A stretch of 64,000 nt of DNA from Paenibacillus xylanivorans (GCF_001280595.1 NZ_LITU01000081.1:304461-368460); one strand, 5' to 3'. Positions 1 to 9,602 are shown, counted from the first letter of the stretch. The notes: generated from the letters alone by a model not told the origin. Made by a program: numbers and translations.

Positions 1-1
1 A

Positions 2-439
2 TCCATGGCCCTGACTGAAGCGATATTTGTGAATATACTTGGATTCTCGGGTATCAGTTGGGTTACGCCGTTCTTCGGCTTTGTCATGCTGATTGCACTC
101 GGGGTGGATTACAGCATCTTCCTGATGGATCGTTTCAATGAGAACAAAGGCATGAAAGTACAGGATGCCATGCTGTATGCCATGAAAAACATGGGTACGG
201 TCATCCTGTCTGCAGCCGTCATTCTGAGCGGTACCTTTGCCGCGATGTATCCATCGGGAGTTCTTTCGATGATGCAGATTGCGACGGTTGTACTCAGCGG
301 TCTAATCTTGTATTCTCTTCTATTCCTGCCATTCTTCGTTCCTGTAATGGTGAAAATGTTTGGCCGTGCCAACTGGTGGCCATTCCCGAACAAGGAGCAA
401 GCAGATTCCGTTGAATCGGATCGTAATATAGGCATGTAA
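2..439 (+). CDS. MMPL-family transporter, C-terminal part (partial)
   Basis: The gene is cut by the left edge of the window, so only about 145 C-terminal residues are visible. They contain hydrophobic segments and the block GVDYSIFLMDRFNE, which is typical of the second MMPL (RND-like) membrane domain, where a charged/tyrosine helix is followed by a short cytoplasmic loop. The hydrophilic tail (WWPFPNKEQADSVES) ends the protein. MMPL proteins export lipids, pigments or drugs using the proton gradient; the substrate cannot be told from this part. A terminator follows about 20 bases after the stop, so it is the last gene of its unit. The family call is firm, the substrate unknown. Confidence 0.85.
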   Translation, partial: SMALTEAIFVNILGFSGISWVTPFFGFVMLIALGVDYSIFLMDRFNENKGMKVQDAMLYAMKNMGTVILSAAVILSGTFAAMYPSGVLSMMQIATVVLSGLILYSLLFLPFFVPVMVKMFGRANWWPFPNKEQADSVESDRNIGM

Positions 440-457
440 TCAAATGATTAATGAACA

Positions 458-490
458 GCTCCGCTGGCATTGCCGGCGGGGCTTTCTGTA
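458..490 (+). terminator. Rho-independent terminator after the MMPL gene
   Basis: A 10-bp stem (458-467 with 473-482, two G-T pairs) with a 5-base loop is followed by a T-rich stretch. It ends the MMPL transcript. Confidence 0.7.
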
Positions 491-634
491 TTGTTTTATG
501 CAAGAAAACCGTGAAACGACAAATAAATGTGTATGCCTACGGACACCATCCCGCGCCTTGTCTGCGTTCCTCTCATACGATATATAGGAATTGTATATGG
601 AGTGGTTTATAACATGGCAGAGAGGGGCGGCGGG

Positions 635-1261
635 ATGGTATATCGATATGTGGCTATAGGAGATTCATTAACGGTAGGTACAGGAGCGCTGCTGGGCACC
701 GGCTTTGTTCCTTTATATCGGAGAATGGCAGAAACGAATGTACGTACGTTTGTATCGATGGATAACTTGGGTGTGAATGGACTTACGTCAGGGGAAATGC
801 TGCAGATGATATCCAACAATCCAAGAGTACGGCAATCACTGCGTGAAGCAGATATTATTACGTTATCGATTGGTGGAAACGATCTGATTCGTACGTTCAA
901 AGCGAGTGGCGGGATCCCGAACGCAAGTAAAATGACACAGGTGCTTGGCGAAACGCGTAGTAACGTGTCCCAGATAATGAGGCACATCCGGCAGTTGAAA
1001 GGGAACAGTGTATATATGGTTCGTACGATTGGGTTGTACAACCCGTATCCGCAAGCAGCCGAAGCATCATATTGGGTGCGGCAATATAACTCCTTTCTGA
1101 ATGGTGTGGGATCAGGGAACTATGCCTGTGCTCAGGTCTATGACCGGTTTGAAGGACGTGAACGTGAACTGTTATTTTGGGACAGGGTTCATCCAAATGC
1201 AAAAGGCTATCGCGTAATTGCAGAACAGCTAAATCGTACAGGATACTATCCTTTTGCCTGA
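635..1261 (+). CDS. GDSL/SGNH-family lipase or esterase
   Basis: This is a 208-residue SGNH hydrolase. Block I is AIGDSL at residues 7-12, with Ser11 the nucleophile. A GGND block (SIGGNDL) supplies the oxyanion residues, and the C-terminal DRVHPNAKGY holds the catalytic Asp and His. No signal peptide is seen with the start at 635, so it is probably cytosolic or spore-associated; it resembles the small spore lipases of Bacillus (inference). I chose ATG 635 because AGAGGGG lies just upstream and the family normally starts two to five residues before the GDSL strand. An in-frame upstream ATG at 527 would add 36 residues unlike the family. The natural substrate is unknown. Confidence 0.85.
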   Translation: MVYRYVAIGDSLTVGTGALLGTGFVPLYRRMAETNVRTFVSMDNLGVNGLTSGEMLQMISNNPRVRQSLREADIITLSIGGNDLIRTFKASGGIPNASKMTQVLGETRSNVSQIMRHIRQLKGNSVYMVRTIGLYNPYPQAAEASYWVRQYNSFLNGVGSGNYACAQVYDRFEGRERELLFWDRVHPNAKGYRVIAEQLNRTGYYPFA

Positions 1262-1384
1262 TCAGCAGGGAAGAAGCGTAGAATAACGAATATTACCTCG
1301 GAGCCGACTAGACCGAAAGAAGTACTTCCGTTAAGATGAGGACATATAGGGGTTGTATTACGTGAGACAAAGGAGTTATTTTTG

Positions 1385-2440
1385 GTGCACATCATCGATT
1401 CAGGTTCCCTAAACGATCCAGAACAGCAGCTCATATCCACTGTCTTATCCTCATATGGTTTCACGTCCAATTGGAATGCTCAGCGCGGAAGGGGAGGCAT
1501 GAACAACTCTACCTTCATGGTAGAGATAGACCAAGGATGTTACGTGCTGAGGCAGTATGAGACGCATAATGATCTAATGAAAATTGCTTTTGAACACGAG
1601 GTGCTGGCTGCATTGTCACGTTCAGATTTTGAGCTTCATGTGCCTGCGCCCGTTAACCTTCCTGATAATAAGGATGCTACATTTCTTGTTGTGCAGGATC
1701 GTTCCTCGGGCAGGAGCAAAATTGTGACGTTGTTCCATTATCGTGTGGGCCATAATCCCGTGTGGAATACACCCGAGCAGCTGAGTGGGCTGGGCAAGGC
1801 AGCAGGCAAGTTGTCTTCTGTTATGGCGAGCCTTCCCATATCTCTGGCTCCCGTTTACCCTCCCTATTATCAAATTCAGGAGGCTTACCCGCTCTGTTCG
1901 CCTGAGAAACTGTTACAATTGTGTACCTCACCCCCGGATACGCTGATGGCATGTGCGGATGACCTGCAGAATCTAAAAGTTGTGTTACCAGACTTGTTCG
2001 ATACGCTGCGAGGTATGGAGGTTTTGCCGCATCAACTGGTACATGGGGATTTGAATGCATCCAATGTATTGGCAGACTCTCAGGAAGGCATATGTGCCAT
2101 ATTGGATTTTGAATTTGCTACATGGGATCTGCGGGTGATGGAGCTTGCTGTTCCCATGTCTGACCTTCTGACGATGGACAAGGAGGAGGCATGGGTGTGG
2201 GCTGCTTTGGAGGGATTGATCCAGGGATTCAGACAACAGGTCAGCTTGGAACCAAAGGAACTGAGCGTGATTCCAGAGTTGATCTTGCTTCGAAGTCTGG
2301 ATGTGGTAATGCATTTTATCAGTCGGTTGTTCGAAGGTACAGATGAGCCTGAAGTGGCTGTGCAGCAAATCAGGAAGCTGAGAGAACGGGTACACTGGAT
2401 GAAAGTCAATGAGGAACGGCTGCGTGAGCTGCTAATCTAA
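1385..2440 (+). CDS. Aminoglycoside phosphotransferase-fold kinase
   Basis: A protein of about 350 residues with the protein-kinase-like APH fold. The catalytic loop reads HGDLNASNVL and the metal-binding motif is DFE rather than DFG, as in homoserine kinase type II, CotS and other APH-family small-molecule kinases. The N-terminal part has a nucleotide-binding segment (GGMNNSTFMV) and a conserved YVLRQYE strand carrying the usual lysine/arginine position. AAAGGAG at 1369-1375 sits 9 bases before GTG 1385, with TTG 1382 as an alternative. The gene is flanked by terminators and has no operon partner, so context gives no substrate. Resistance to an antibiotic should not be assumed from the fold. 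Confidence 0.75.
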   Translation: MHIIDSGSLNDPEQQLISTVLSSYGFTSNWNAQRGRGGMNNSTFMVEIDQGCYVLRQYETHNDLMKIAFEHEVLAALSRSDFELHVPAPVNLPDNKDATFLVVQDRSSGRSKIVTLFHYRVGHNPVWNTPEQLSGLGKAAGKLSSVMASLPISLAPVYPPYYQIQEAYPLCSPEKLLQLCTSPPDTLMACADDLQNLKVVLPDLFDTLRGMEVLPHQLVHGDLNASNVLADSQEGICAILDFEFATWDLRVMELAVPMSDLLTMDKEEAWVWAALEGLIQGFRQQVSLEPKELSVIPELILLRSLDVVMHFISRLFEGTDEPEVAVQQIRKLRERVHWMKVNEERLRELLI

Positions 2441-2540
2441 CTCGACAAGTTAAACGTTGTGGTGGTATTATTCGAATCCATCCGAATCTTCCTATTAAAT
2501 TGGAATGGATAACAATTGGAATGAATTTTCAATGTGCAAA

Positions 2541-2586
2541 AAAGTGCACTGGCCCTGCCTCAAGGCAGGAACCAGTGCACTTTTAT
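2541..2586. terminator. Bidirectional terminator between convergent genes
   Basis: A 12-bp stem (2541-2552 with 2572-2583) has A-rich and T-rich flanks on opposite sides, so it can stop both the kinase transcript (+) and the TPR gene transcript (-). The loop contains a smaller internal stem (CCTGCC/GGCAGG). Confidence 0.8.
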
Positions 2587-2669
2587 TTGGTGAAATCGTT
2601 TATCATGTGTGGTTGTAGACACTCATATCACGTAATATCTAACTGCTAAATCTAGGGAATTCAGCAGCT

Positions 2670-3347
2670 TTACAGTCCGCGCTTGCGGAACCAGCTGCGT
2701 ACAGCCCAGCGACGCTCCTGACGCTTCTTATATTTTGGCAGGGAACGATATACGTTCAGTGATTGCTCGTAGGCTTGTTTTGCATCTGTGTTACGCCCAA
2801 GGGAGCGGTACACAGAGCCGAGCAAATAATACGCTTCACTGGATGAGGAATGAATCTCCTGGAACTGCTGAACGTATGCCAGCGCTTTGTCCCGGTGAGT
2901 ATCCTTAAACGCACCTGCAAGTGTCAGATAAGGACGTCCATATTTTACTCTTGGATTAATATCCAGTGCCTGCAAAATATGACGCTCACCTTTTTCTGTT
3001 TGGCCCAGATGAAGTTCAGTTGTGCCCAGCGCCTCCCAGTATTCGGCTGATTGCTCGTAAGGACGCTCCAGTTCCAGCAGCAAGGCATGAGCTTCGCTAT
3101 AACGTTTGCGTTCAATCAACAGACGGGCCAGATCCAGCTTGGAAGAGACTTCATTCGGACTCATGGCAAGCTGTTGCCGGAGCCGTGAGATGTTACGCAT
3201 ACGCTTAAGTGGCTTCATGAAGCTTGGCATCACCCCAACATAGCGACGATCCAGGAAATACAGAATGATGAGGAAAATAAGAACCGCCAGGAATGGATTG
3301 CCTACAATCCGCCATAGCAGGCCAAAGATTAGAAATTTAATCAGCAC
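2670..3347 (-). CDS. TPR-repeat membrane protein
   Basis: The 225-residue product begins with a hydrophobic stretch (residues about 5-32, two short membrane segments or one long one). Tetratricopeptide repeats follow from about residue 65, with recognisable pairs such as YWEALGTTELHLGQTEKGE and AYYLLGSVYRSLGRNTDAK. The tail is very basic (KKRQERRWAVRSWFRKRGL). TPR domains bind proteins, so a membrane-anchored scaffold is likely. The start is GTG 3347, with TTGGAG about 11 bases upstream. It lies 17 bases downstream of the ribosomal-protection GTPase on the same strand and is probably co-transcribed with it. No specific function is known to me. Confidence 0.75.
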   Translation of the reverse strand: MLIKFLIFGLLWRIVGNPFLAVLIFLIILYFLDRRYVGVMPSFMKPLKRMRNISRLRQQLAMSPNEVSSKLDLARLLIERKRYSEAHALLLELERPYEQSAEYWEALGTTELHLGQTEKGERHILQALDINPRVKYGRPYLTLAGAFKDTHRDKALAYVQQFQEIHSSSSEAYYLLGSVYRSLGRNTDAKQAYEQSLNVYRSLPKYKKRQERRWAVRSWFRKRGL

Positions 3348-3364
3348 GACAAAGTCAACTCCAA

Positions 3365-5353
3365 TTATGATGTAATCGCATTCCGAACACTTAAAATATA
3401 TTTGGATTGGTCCAGCGGGTTAACTCCTCTGCGTTTGCGCGTATGGGTCACATCCGAAGGACAATCCTGATACCCGGCAAAAGAAGTGGTCAGCACCCCA
3501 CGGCCGCTCGTCTCTGAACGCAGCTTCACCGGATAATCCATGGAGGTCGCCAGAGGCATGCGTCCTTCAACGATGCATCGTCCGCCTCCGATAATCGGTG
3601 CTTCAAAGGTTGCCCGCATATGTACCAGATCACTGAGCGCTTTGCCACCGTACTCCTCCGGGACCGTTAACCGGAAATTCAGAATCGGTTCCAGCAGGGT
3701 TGTACCTGTGCTTGCCAATCCGTCCATAATCCCCATCGGGGTGGCTACCACAAAATCAAGTGGATGGGTATGCCAGACATGGTGCTCTCCTTCAATTAGC
3801 GTGATGCGCAGGTCGGTAACTTCCCATCCCGACAACCCCTGAGATAGTGCTTCGGGAATGCGGCGCTCCACTTCATTTTGATAGCGAAGCAGGAGATGAT
3901 CCGTCCGGACTGTTGATGAATAGATCAGACCGCTGCCACGCGGCAAAGGCTCAATGCTGAATCGAAGAATGGCCCAACAGGGCTTGGGCATCGTATACGC
4001 GATGAATCCCTCCCCAGAAGAACGGGGAGTTTCCTTATAGATGACGGACGGCGGATCGAATATGACATCCAGTCCGAAACGACTCATTAGCAAGCTGGAC
4101 AGAATCTCAAGCTGAATGGTTCCCATGACTTTAAGATGCAGTTCCCGTTCTTCAGGCAACCATTGCAGATCAAGCAAGGGATCTTCATCCGTCAACTCCT
4201 GCAATGCCGCTACAAGGTCAGGATAACGTGCCGTGTCTTTACCATGGACCTGCACGGTCAATAAGGGAACAGCCATCTGAGGTATAGGGGGCACACCTTC
4301 GGGGTTGCCAATAATGTCACCAACATGTGTTTCGCTTAGTCCGTACAGGGCAGCGATTTGCCCGGCATGAACAGCGCCCGTATCCATCCATTTCCGACCA
4401 TCCATCCGACGAATCTGTGTCACTTTCTCTTCCAGTTCCCGAGTAGAGTTATAGATCGTATCCCGATTATGCACGCTGCCACCATACATGCGAACATAGG
4501 CAGTACGGCCCATCGTTTTGTCCCGTTCAATTTTGAATACAACCCCGGATACCGAAGGTTCTTGAGGCTGTGCAGGTGCAGGAAGAAATTCGATAATGGC
4601 ATCCAGCAGTTCAGTTACGCCGATCCCTTTGCCCGAAGCACCATAACAAATGGGGAACACGTCGCCCTTATGCACATGTTTGCGAAACGCTTCATTTAAC
4701 AGGTGAGAAGGAAGCGTTTCACCATTGATGTAGGATTCCATCAGATCTTCGTCCAGTTCGGCAAGTAATTCAAAAAGACCGGGTATAGATGAAGGGGAGC
4801 CCATTACCTCCGTTTGGCTTGTGTTCCAGAGGGTGTCAATGCCGTCGAACACATCTTCATTCATCCGATAGGATTGAATTCCGCATACGAAGGGAGAGAG
4901 ACTGGAGCGGATCTGATCGATAACCGTCTCAGCAGAGGCGCCAATCCGATCCATTTTGTTAATATAGATCAGGGTAGGAATTCCAAGCGAGCGGAGAGCA
5001 TGCCAGATGGTCTCGCTCTGGGATTGAACCCCTTCTACAGCGGACACAATCAGAATGGCTCCATCCATAACACGCAGGGATCGCTCTACTTCAGAGCTGA
5101 AATCAATATGTCCCGGCGTATCAATCAGATCAATAATCGTATCTTTCCAGATCAAAGAGGTCATCGCCGCTTGAACGGAAATGCCTCGTTCCTTTTCAAT
5201 ATCCAGAGAATCCGTTGCTGTTGTTCCGTCATCTACGCGACCTGGACTACGTACGACACCGCTTTGAAATAACATATGTTCCGTCGTTGTTGTTTTCCCT
5301 GCATCGACGTGTGCGAAGATGCCGATATTTCTGCGATTCAATTCGTTTAACAT
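3365..5353 (-). CDS. Ribosomal-protection GTPase of the Tet(M)/EF-G family
   Basis: The 662-residue protein carries all translational GTPase motifs: G1 AHVDAGKTT (14-22), G3 DTPGH (78-82), G4 NKMD (132-135), and a YGAS-type G5. The EF-G-like C-terminal domains III-V end in a Tet(M)-like tail. The length is close to Tet(M)/Tet(O) (about 640) and the pattern of the first 130 residues is the Tet pattern, not EF-G (about 690) or RF3. Such proteins release tetracycline from the ribosome; chromosomal homologues in environmental Bacilli may serve other ribosome-rescue roles. ATG 5353 has AGAGGAG upstream. Whether it confers resistance cannot be read from the sequence. Confidence 0.85.
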   Translation of the reverse strand: MLNELNRRNIGIFAHVDAGKTTTTEHMLFQSGVVRSPGRVDDGTTATDSLDIEKERGISVQAAMTSLIWKDTIIDLIDTPGHIDFSSEVERSLRVMDGAILIVSAVEGVQSQSETIWHALRSLGIPTLIYINKMDRIGASAETVIDQIRSSLSPFVCGIQSYRMNEDVFDGIDTLWNTSQTEVMGSPSSIPGLFELLAELDEDLMESYINGETLPSHLLNEAFRKHVHKGDVFPICYGASGKGIGVTELLDAIIEFLPAPAQPQEPSVSGVVFKIERDKTMGRTAYVRMYGGSVHNRDTIYNSTRELEEKVTQIRRMDGRKWMDTGAVHAGQIAALYGLSETHVGDIIGNPEGVPPIPQMAVPLLTVQVHGKDTARYPDLVAALQELTDEDPLLDLQWLPEERELHLKVMGTIQLEILSSLLMSRFGLDVIFDPPSVIYKETPRSSGEGFIAYTMPKPCWAILRFSIEPLPRGSGLIYSSTVRTDHLLLRYQNEVERRIPEALSQGLSGWEVTDLRITLIEGEHHVWHTHPLDFVVATPMGIMDGLASTGTTLLEPILNFRLTVPEEYGGKALSDLVHMRATFEAPIIGGGRCIVEGRMPLATSMDYPVKLRSETSGRGVLTTSFAGYQDCPSDVTHTRKRRGVNPLDQSKYILSVRNAITS

Positions 5354-5410
5354 GGGGTGTAAGGCTCCTCTGGAGGCAGAAACACATCGTTTCCGACTTT
5401 GTAATTCAGT

Positions 5411-5440
5411 ATTATATCATACCACATGAAGGGTATGGAA
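5411..5440 (-). promoter_or_regulatory. Possible SigA promoter for the GTPase gene
   Basis: On the minus strand, TATAAT (5411-5416) is preceded at 18 bases by a poor -35 (TTCCAT, 5435-5440). The -10 is perfect and about 60 bases before the start codon. There is room for a leader, but I saw no attenuator like that of tet(M). Confidence 0.4.
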
Positions 5441-5489
5441 AAATATGTTACACTCAGGCAATTCTCTACATTTCAGGATGTCATGATAA

Positions 5490-6371
5490 TCACGTTTGAT
5501 CCTGACTCTTCATGGTTTTACGGTAGGCAGCCGGTGTGGTACCCGTCAGTTTCTTGAATTGTCGATAAAAATGGGGCAGGCTCTCAAAGCCGCAGGCATC
5601 GGCAACAACGGCCATCGTCTCATCACTTCGTAGCAGGTGCTCTTTCGCCATAATGACCCGGCGGGCCAAGGCATAGTCCGTTAGCGTCATGCCGGTATAC
5701 CTTTTGAACGCACGGCTGAAGTGAGCCGGGGATACGGCTGCCTGTCGTGCCAGTTCCGGCAAGGAAAGGCCACTGCGCAGCTCCTCATCCATATGAATCA
5801 ACGTAGAGGAGAGCCAGCCTGGTCCAGGAACACTTCTCGCAGGACTCGCTGGACCGACTGCCTCCAAGCGCTCCAGATAAATAAGTAAGAGCTGTAACCG
5901 AAGCAGAGCTGCGTGGGCACTCAGGTGATGTTCCAACTGGAATTCTGCATGAATGTCGTCAATGAGTACAGCAACCTGGGCTTGTTCCTTGGTGTCCAGA
6001 TGCCTCTTGTACACCCTACGTTTGCGACAGCGTTCAAACAGAGAGAGCATGGCTGACGCGCTGCCTCCCGCTGTGGAGGCCAGTAACCCTGGACTGAAGA
6101 ACAATGCCGACGAAGTCACCGGATTCCCGGCATCCGGCAATGCGCGATGTACCGTGCTGCCTGGAATGATGAATAAATCACCCTCCTGCATATCTTCAAG
6201 ACTGGCATCAATGAAAATGGTGCCCTGACCCCGATATACATAAATAATTTCATGCCAGTCATGAAGATGATCCGGCAGCTCGTTCTGGGGGGACTTGGTA
6301 TCTGTATACACCAGACGAAAGGGTATCCCCGATTCCGCCTGAATGGTCTTACGAACGGGCAAACGTTCCAT
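5490..6371 (-). CDS. AraC-family regulator, cupin plus HTH
   Basis: A 293-residue AraC regulator. The N-terminal cupin (residues about 15-100, DHLHDWHEIIYVYRGQGT) would bind an effector sugar. The C-terminal double HTH contains LSLPELARQAAVSPAHFSRAF and FESLPHFYRQFKKLTGTTPAAYR. ATG 6371 was chosen because AAAGGAGAT ends 4-5 bases upstream; a longer form from 6434 lacks a ribosome binding site. It is divergent from uxaB-uxaA across about 200 bases, so it is the natural candidate for their hexuronate-responsive control (inference). Confidence 0.85.
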   Translation of the reverse strand: MERLPVRKTIQAESGIPFRLVYTDTKSPQNELPDHLHDWHEIIYVYRGQGTIFIDASLEDMQEGDLFIIPGSTVHRALPDAGNPVTSSALFFSPGLLASTAGGSASAMLSLFERCRKRRVYKRHLDTKEQAQVAVLIDDIHAEFQLEHHLSAHAALLRLQLLLIYLERLEAVGPASPARSVPGPGWLSSTLIHMDEELRSGLSLPELARQAAVSPAHFSRAFKRYTGMTLTDYALARRVIMAKEHLLRSDETMAVVADACGFESLPHFYRQFKKLTGTTPAAYRKTMKSQDQT

Positions 6372-6474
6372 CCGATCTCCTTTCAAAACATTGGTCCCAG
6401 AAAAGATAGTACACCTGGTCATGAAAGAGTACATTTAACGCAATATAAGCAATTAAATTTCCTTTTATTGATGA

Positions 6475-6498
6475 TACAATGAATTTAAAGCGTTTTCA
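6475..6498 (+). promoter_or_regulatory. uxaB promoter -10 and cre-like site
   Basis: TACAAT at 6475-6480 is followed by a 15-base cre-like sequence at 6484-6498 (central AAGCGTTTTCA) with one mismatch to WTGNAANCGNWNNCW. A CcpA site just after the start of transcription would repress uxaBA on glucose. The -35 region is weak, which fits an activator-dependent promoter. Confidence 0.45.
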
Positions 6499-6573
6499 AT
6501 GGAAGTGTAAGCGGCTGTATGGCGTGCAGCGGCACATCTGATGATGACAAATAAAACGATGAGGTGAGTGTTC

Positions 6574-8088
6574 ATGTCGGCGAGCACGAAAAGACCAAGA
6601 CTAAACCTGAATCTGCTCGGAAATGATAGCCAGCGCAAGTGCAAAGAAGTGATGGAACGTCCCGTAAAGGTACTACAGATTGGGGAAGGCAACTTTTTGC
6701 GTGGATTTGCAGACTGGATGCTTCATGAGAGTGCCAGACAAGGCAAATTCCATGGCAGTGTTGCTGTGACCCAGCCTCGGCCTGGGGGAAAGGCAAAGCT
6801 GGAACAAATTCGTGATCAGGACGGATTGTATACGATGATTACCCGAGGTCTTTCACAGGGCAAAGCGGTGGAACGCACGGAAATAATCTCGATTTTTTCA
6901 CAGTGTATTAACCCTTACGAAGAATGGCAGGATTTTCTGAGACTTGCAGAATTGCCTTCCCTGGAGTTTGTCATCTCCAATACAACCGAGTCGGGATTGA
7001 AATATACGTATTCAGAGTACTCGCAGGGTGAACCGGTACAATCGTTTCCGGGTAAATTGACGGTCTTTCTGCATCAGCGTTATCTGCGGTTTGATGGGGA
7101 CCCATCCAGAGGATTGATTCACCTGCCGTGTGAGTTGCTTGAAGGCAATGGGGATGTACTGCGTAGTTGTGTACTGCGGCATAGTGAAGATTTTGGTTAT
7201 ACTGAAGGGTTCCGTTCATGGATTGAGAACCATAACTTGTTCTTGAACAATCTGGTTGACCGGATTGTCACGGGTGCACCGACCAAGGAAGAAGCCGATT
7301 CCCTGACCAATCGCTGGGGGTACGAGGATCAACTGATCAATACGGCAGAGCCATATCATTTCTGGGCCATTCAGGCAGATGAAGCACTGGACAAAAAACT
7401 ACCCTTGAAACAGGCGGGACTCAACGTACACTGGGTGAAGGATCTGAAGCCTTTTCAGCTGCGAAAGGTTCGTATTCTGAATGGTGCCCATACACTCATG
7501 TCATCGCTCGGCATTTTGCAAGGCAAGGTGCATGTGAGAGAGACAATGGAAGACCCGCAGTTTGGCTCATGGGTCAGAGAAGCGGTACATCAGGAGATCG
7601 TGCCTGCACTGGATATGCCGGATCATAATCTGGATGAGTATGCAGCAGAAGTGTTTGAGCGTTTTCTCAATCCGTATATTAATCACAAGCTGCAGGATAT
7701 TGCATTGAACACAGTAGGGAAATTCAAGGTTCGTGTACTGCCGACACTTTTGGCCTGTGAACAAAATCAGGGATCCTGGCCTGTTCGGCTCGTGAAGGGA
7801 TTTGCCGGATTATTGTATCTTTATCGTCCGGTGAACACGCCAGATGGTTATATGGGACAGCGTTTGAACGGTGAGTCCGTCCTGCTTCGGGATGATGTGG
7901 ATGTATTGGCTGCACTCGCCAAGCATTGGGACAGTTATGAGCCACAGAAGAGGGATAAGCAGCAATTAGAACACCGTGTAGCTGCTGTGTTGTCTGATGT
8001 ATCGATCTGGGGAGAGAACCTGGATGATCGAGAGGGACTTCGCGAAGCACTCGTTCACGAAATAGGTTTGCTGGAAGGTGAGAGTTGA
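6574..8088 (+). CDS. uxaB: Tagaturonate reductase (altronate oxidoreductase)
   Basis: UxaB reduces D-tagaturonate to D-altronate with NADH in galacturonate breakdown. The 504-residue protein has the mannitol-dehydrogenase-family layout: an N-terminal Rossmann strand (VLQIGEGNFLRGFADWM), the NTTESG block, the catalytic-domain sequence KVRILNGAHT (Lys and Asn/His of the long-chain polyol dehydrogenases), and a helical C-terminus. The length matches UxaB (about 480-500). ATG 6574 follows AGGTGAG by about 5 bases; a GTG six bases earlier overlaps that site. It overlaps uxaA by one base, so the two are translationally coupled. Confidence 0.92.
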   Translation: MSASTKRPRLNLNLLGNDSQRKCKEVMERPVKVLQIGEGNFLRGFADWMLHESARQGKFHGSVAVTQPRPGGKAKLEQIRDQDGLYTMITRGLSQGKAVERTEIISIFSQCINPYEEWQDFLRLAELPSLEFVISNTTESGLKYTYSEYSQGEPVQSFPGKLTVFLHQRYLRFDGDPSRGLIHLPCELLEGNGDVLRSCVLRHSEDFGYTEGFRSWIENHNLFLNNLVDRIVTGAPTKEEADSLTNRWGYEDQLINTAEPYHFWAIQADEALDKKLPLKQAGLNVHWVKDLKPFQLRKVRILNGAHTLMSSLGILQGKVHVRETMEDPQFGSWVREAVHQEIVPALDMPDHNLDEYAAEVFERFLNPYINHKLQDIALNTVGKFKVRVLPTLLACEQNQGSWPVRLVKGFAGLLYLYRPVNTPDGYMGQRLNGESVLLRDDVDVLAALAKHWDSYEPQKRDKQQLEHRVAAVLSDVSIWGENLDDREGLREALVHEIGLLEGES

Positions 8089-9602
8089 TGAACACAACAC
8101 ATACAGTCAATGACTGGATTGCGATTCAGCCGCAGGATGATGTCATTATAGCCCTTCGGGATTACGTAAAAGGGGAAAGCATCACGCTGCCAGACAGTTC
8201 TACTTTTACACTAAGGGATGATGTGCCCAAAGGCCATAAAATTGCTGTGCATACCCTCGCACCAGGCGAGGATGTGATGAAATATGGTTTTTCCATTGGG
8301 ATCGCCAAGGAACAGATCGAACAAGGTAGCTGGATTCATAGCCACAATCTGAAAACAGGACTTCACGGATTGCTGGAATATCAGTATCAGCCAGCACCGC
8401 CTGTTCAGACAGACATGCCTCCGGAACATCTGCGCTCCTTCGATGGATATTTGCGACCTAACGGTGAAGCAGGTATCCGTAATGAAATCTGGATTGTCAA
8501 TACGGTCGGATGTATTAATAAAGTATGTGAGGCGTTGGCTCGTATGGGGCAGTCCCAGTTCGGCAGCAGGGTGGATGGTGTTTACCATTTTCCGCACCCG
8601 TTTGGATGCTCGCAATTGGGGGATGACCTGAAATATACACAGCAGGTACTGGCTTCCCTGGTGGAACACCCGAATGCCGGCGGCGTGCTGGTCATTGGGC
8701 TGGGCTGTGAAAACAATCAGGTAGACCAGTTCCGCGAATGTATCGCACCGGAATATCAGGAAAAAGTACGTTTTCTTAAAGCGCAGGAAACGGATGACGA
8801 GCTTGAAGAAGGACTGCGTCTGATGGAAGAGCTAGTGATACTCGTCGAACATGAAGAGCGTCAGCCGCTGCCCCTGAGCAAGCTCAAAATTGGATTGAAG
8901 TGCGGCGGTTCGGACGGTCTGTCAGGGATTACGGCAAATCCGCTAGTTGGCTCCGTTGCGGATATGCTGGTCGCTGCTGGAGGCACGGCCATATTGACCG
9001 AAGTTCCCGAGATGTTCGGTGCAGAGACCATTCTGATGAATCGGGCGGCCAATGAGCAGGTATTTGATGATTTGGTAGACTTGGTCAATGGCTTCAAACA
9101 ATACTTTGTGAACCACGGTCAGAATATATATGAAAATCCTTCACCAGGGAATAAAGCAGGCGGCATTACTACGCTGGAAGAAAAGTCTTTGGGATGCACG
9201 CAAAAGGGAGGGCGTTCTGAAGTAGTTGATGTACTTCGTTATGGCAAACGTGTCAATCAAACCGGCCTGAACATTGTGGAAGCCCCGGGGAATGATCTCG
9301 TGTCTGTTACGGCACTGTCTGCTGCGGGGGCACACATTGTTCTCTTCACAACAGGTCGTGGGACACCGTTTGGAGGCCCGGTGCCTACGGTCAAGATTGC
9401 AACCCAATCGGATCTGGCAAATCGGAAAAAGCACTGGATCGATTTTAACGCAGGTCAGCTGCTGGAAGGCAAGACGATGGACGACATGAAAGTACAGCTG
9501 TTCAGCCAACTGATCGAAATTGCTTCAGGACGGGCGCATACGCTCAGCGAGCAGCATGGATTTCGGGAAATTGCGATATTCAAGGATGGAGTCATCCTGT
9601 AA
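8088..9602 (+). CDS. uxaA: Altronate dehydratase
   Basis: UxaA converts D-altronate to 2-keto-3-deoxygluconate, the step after UxaB. The 504-residue protein has an N-terminal SAF-type domain (residues about 10-95) and the long UxaA/GarD catalytic domain with conserved VNTVGCINKVCEAL, HPFGCSQLGDD, GLGCENNQ and KCGGSDGLSGITANP. These cysteines and histidines suit the Fe-dependent enzyme. The ATG shares its A with the uxaB stop (TGATG), and GGAAGGTGAG precedes it. The uronate isomerase (uxaC) and KDG kinase are not in this window. Confidence 0.93.
   Translation: MNTTHTVNDWIAIQPQDDVIIALRDYVKGESITLPDSSTFTLRDDVPKGHKIAVHTLAPGEDVMKYGFSIGIAKEQIEQGSWIHSHNLKTGLHGLLEYQYQPAPPVQTDMPPEHLRSFDGYLRPNGEAGIRNEIWIVNTVGCINKVCEALARMGQSQFGSRVDGVYHFPHPFGCSQLGDDLKYTQQVLASLVEHPNAGGVLVIGLGCENNQVDQFRECIAPEYQEKVRFLKAQETDDELEEGLRLMEELVILVEHEERQPLPLSKLKIGLKCGGSDGLSGITANPLVGSVADMLVAAGGTAILTEVPEMFGAETILMNRAANEQVFDDLVDLVNGFKQYFVNHGQNIYENPSPGNKAGGITTLEEKSLGCTQKGGRSEVVDVLRYGKRVNQTGLNIVEAPGNDLVSVTALSAAGAHIVLFTTGRGTPFGGPVPTVKIATQSDLANRKKHWIDFNAGQLLEGKTMDDMKVQLFSQLIEIASGRAHTLSEQHGFREIAIFKDGVIL

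Noticed and set aside
1262..1381. Possible T-box or riboswitch before the APH-fold kinase
   Set aside because: No T-box sequence or other riboswitch core was recognised.
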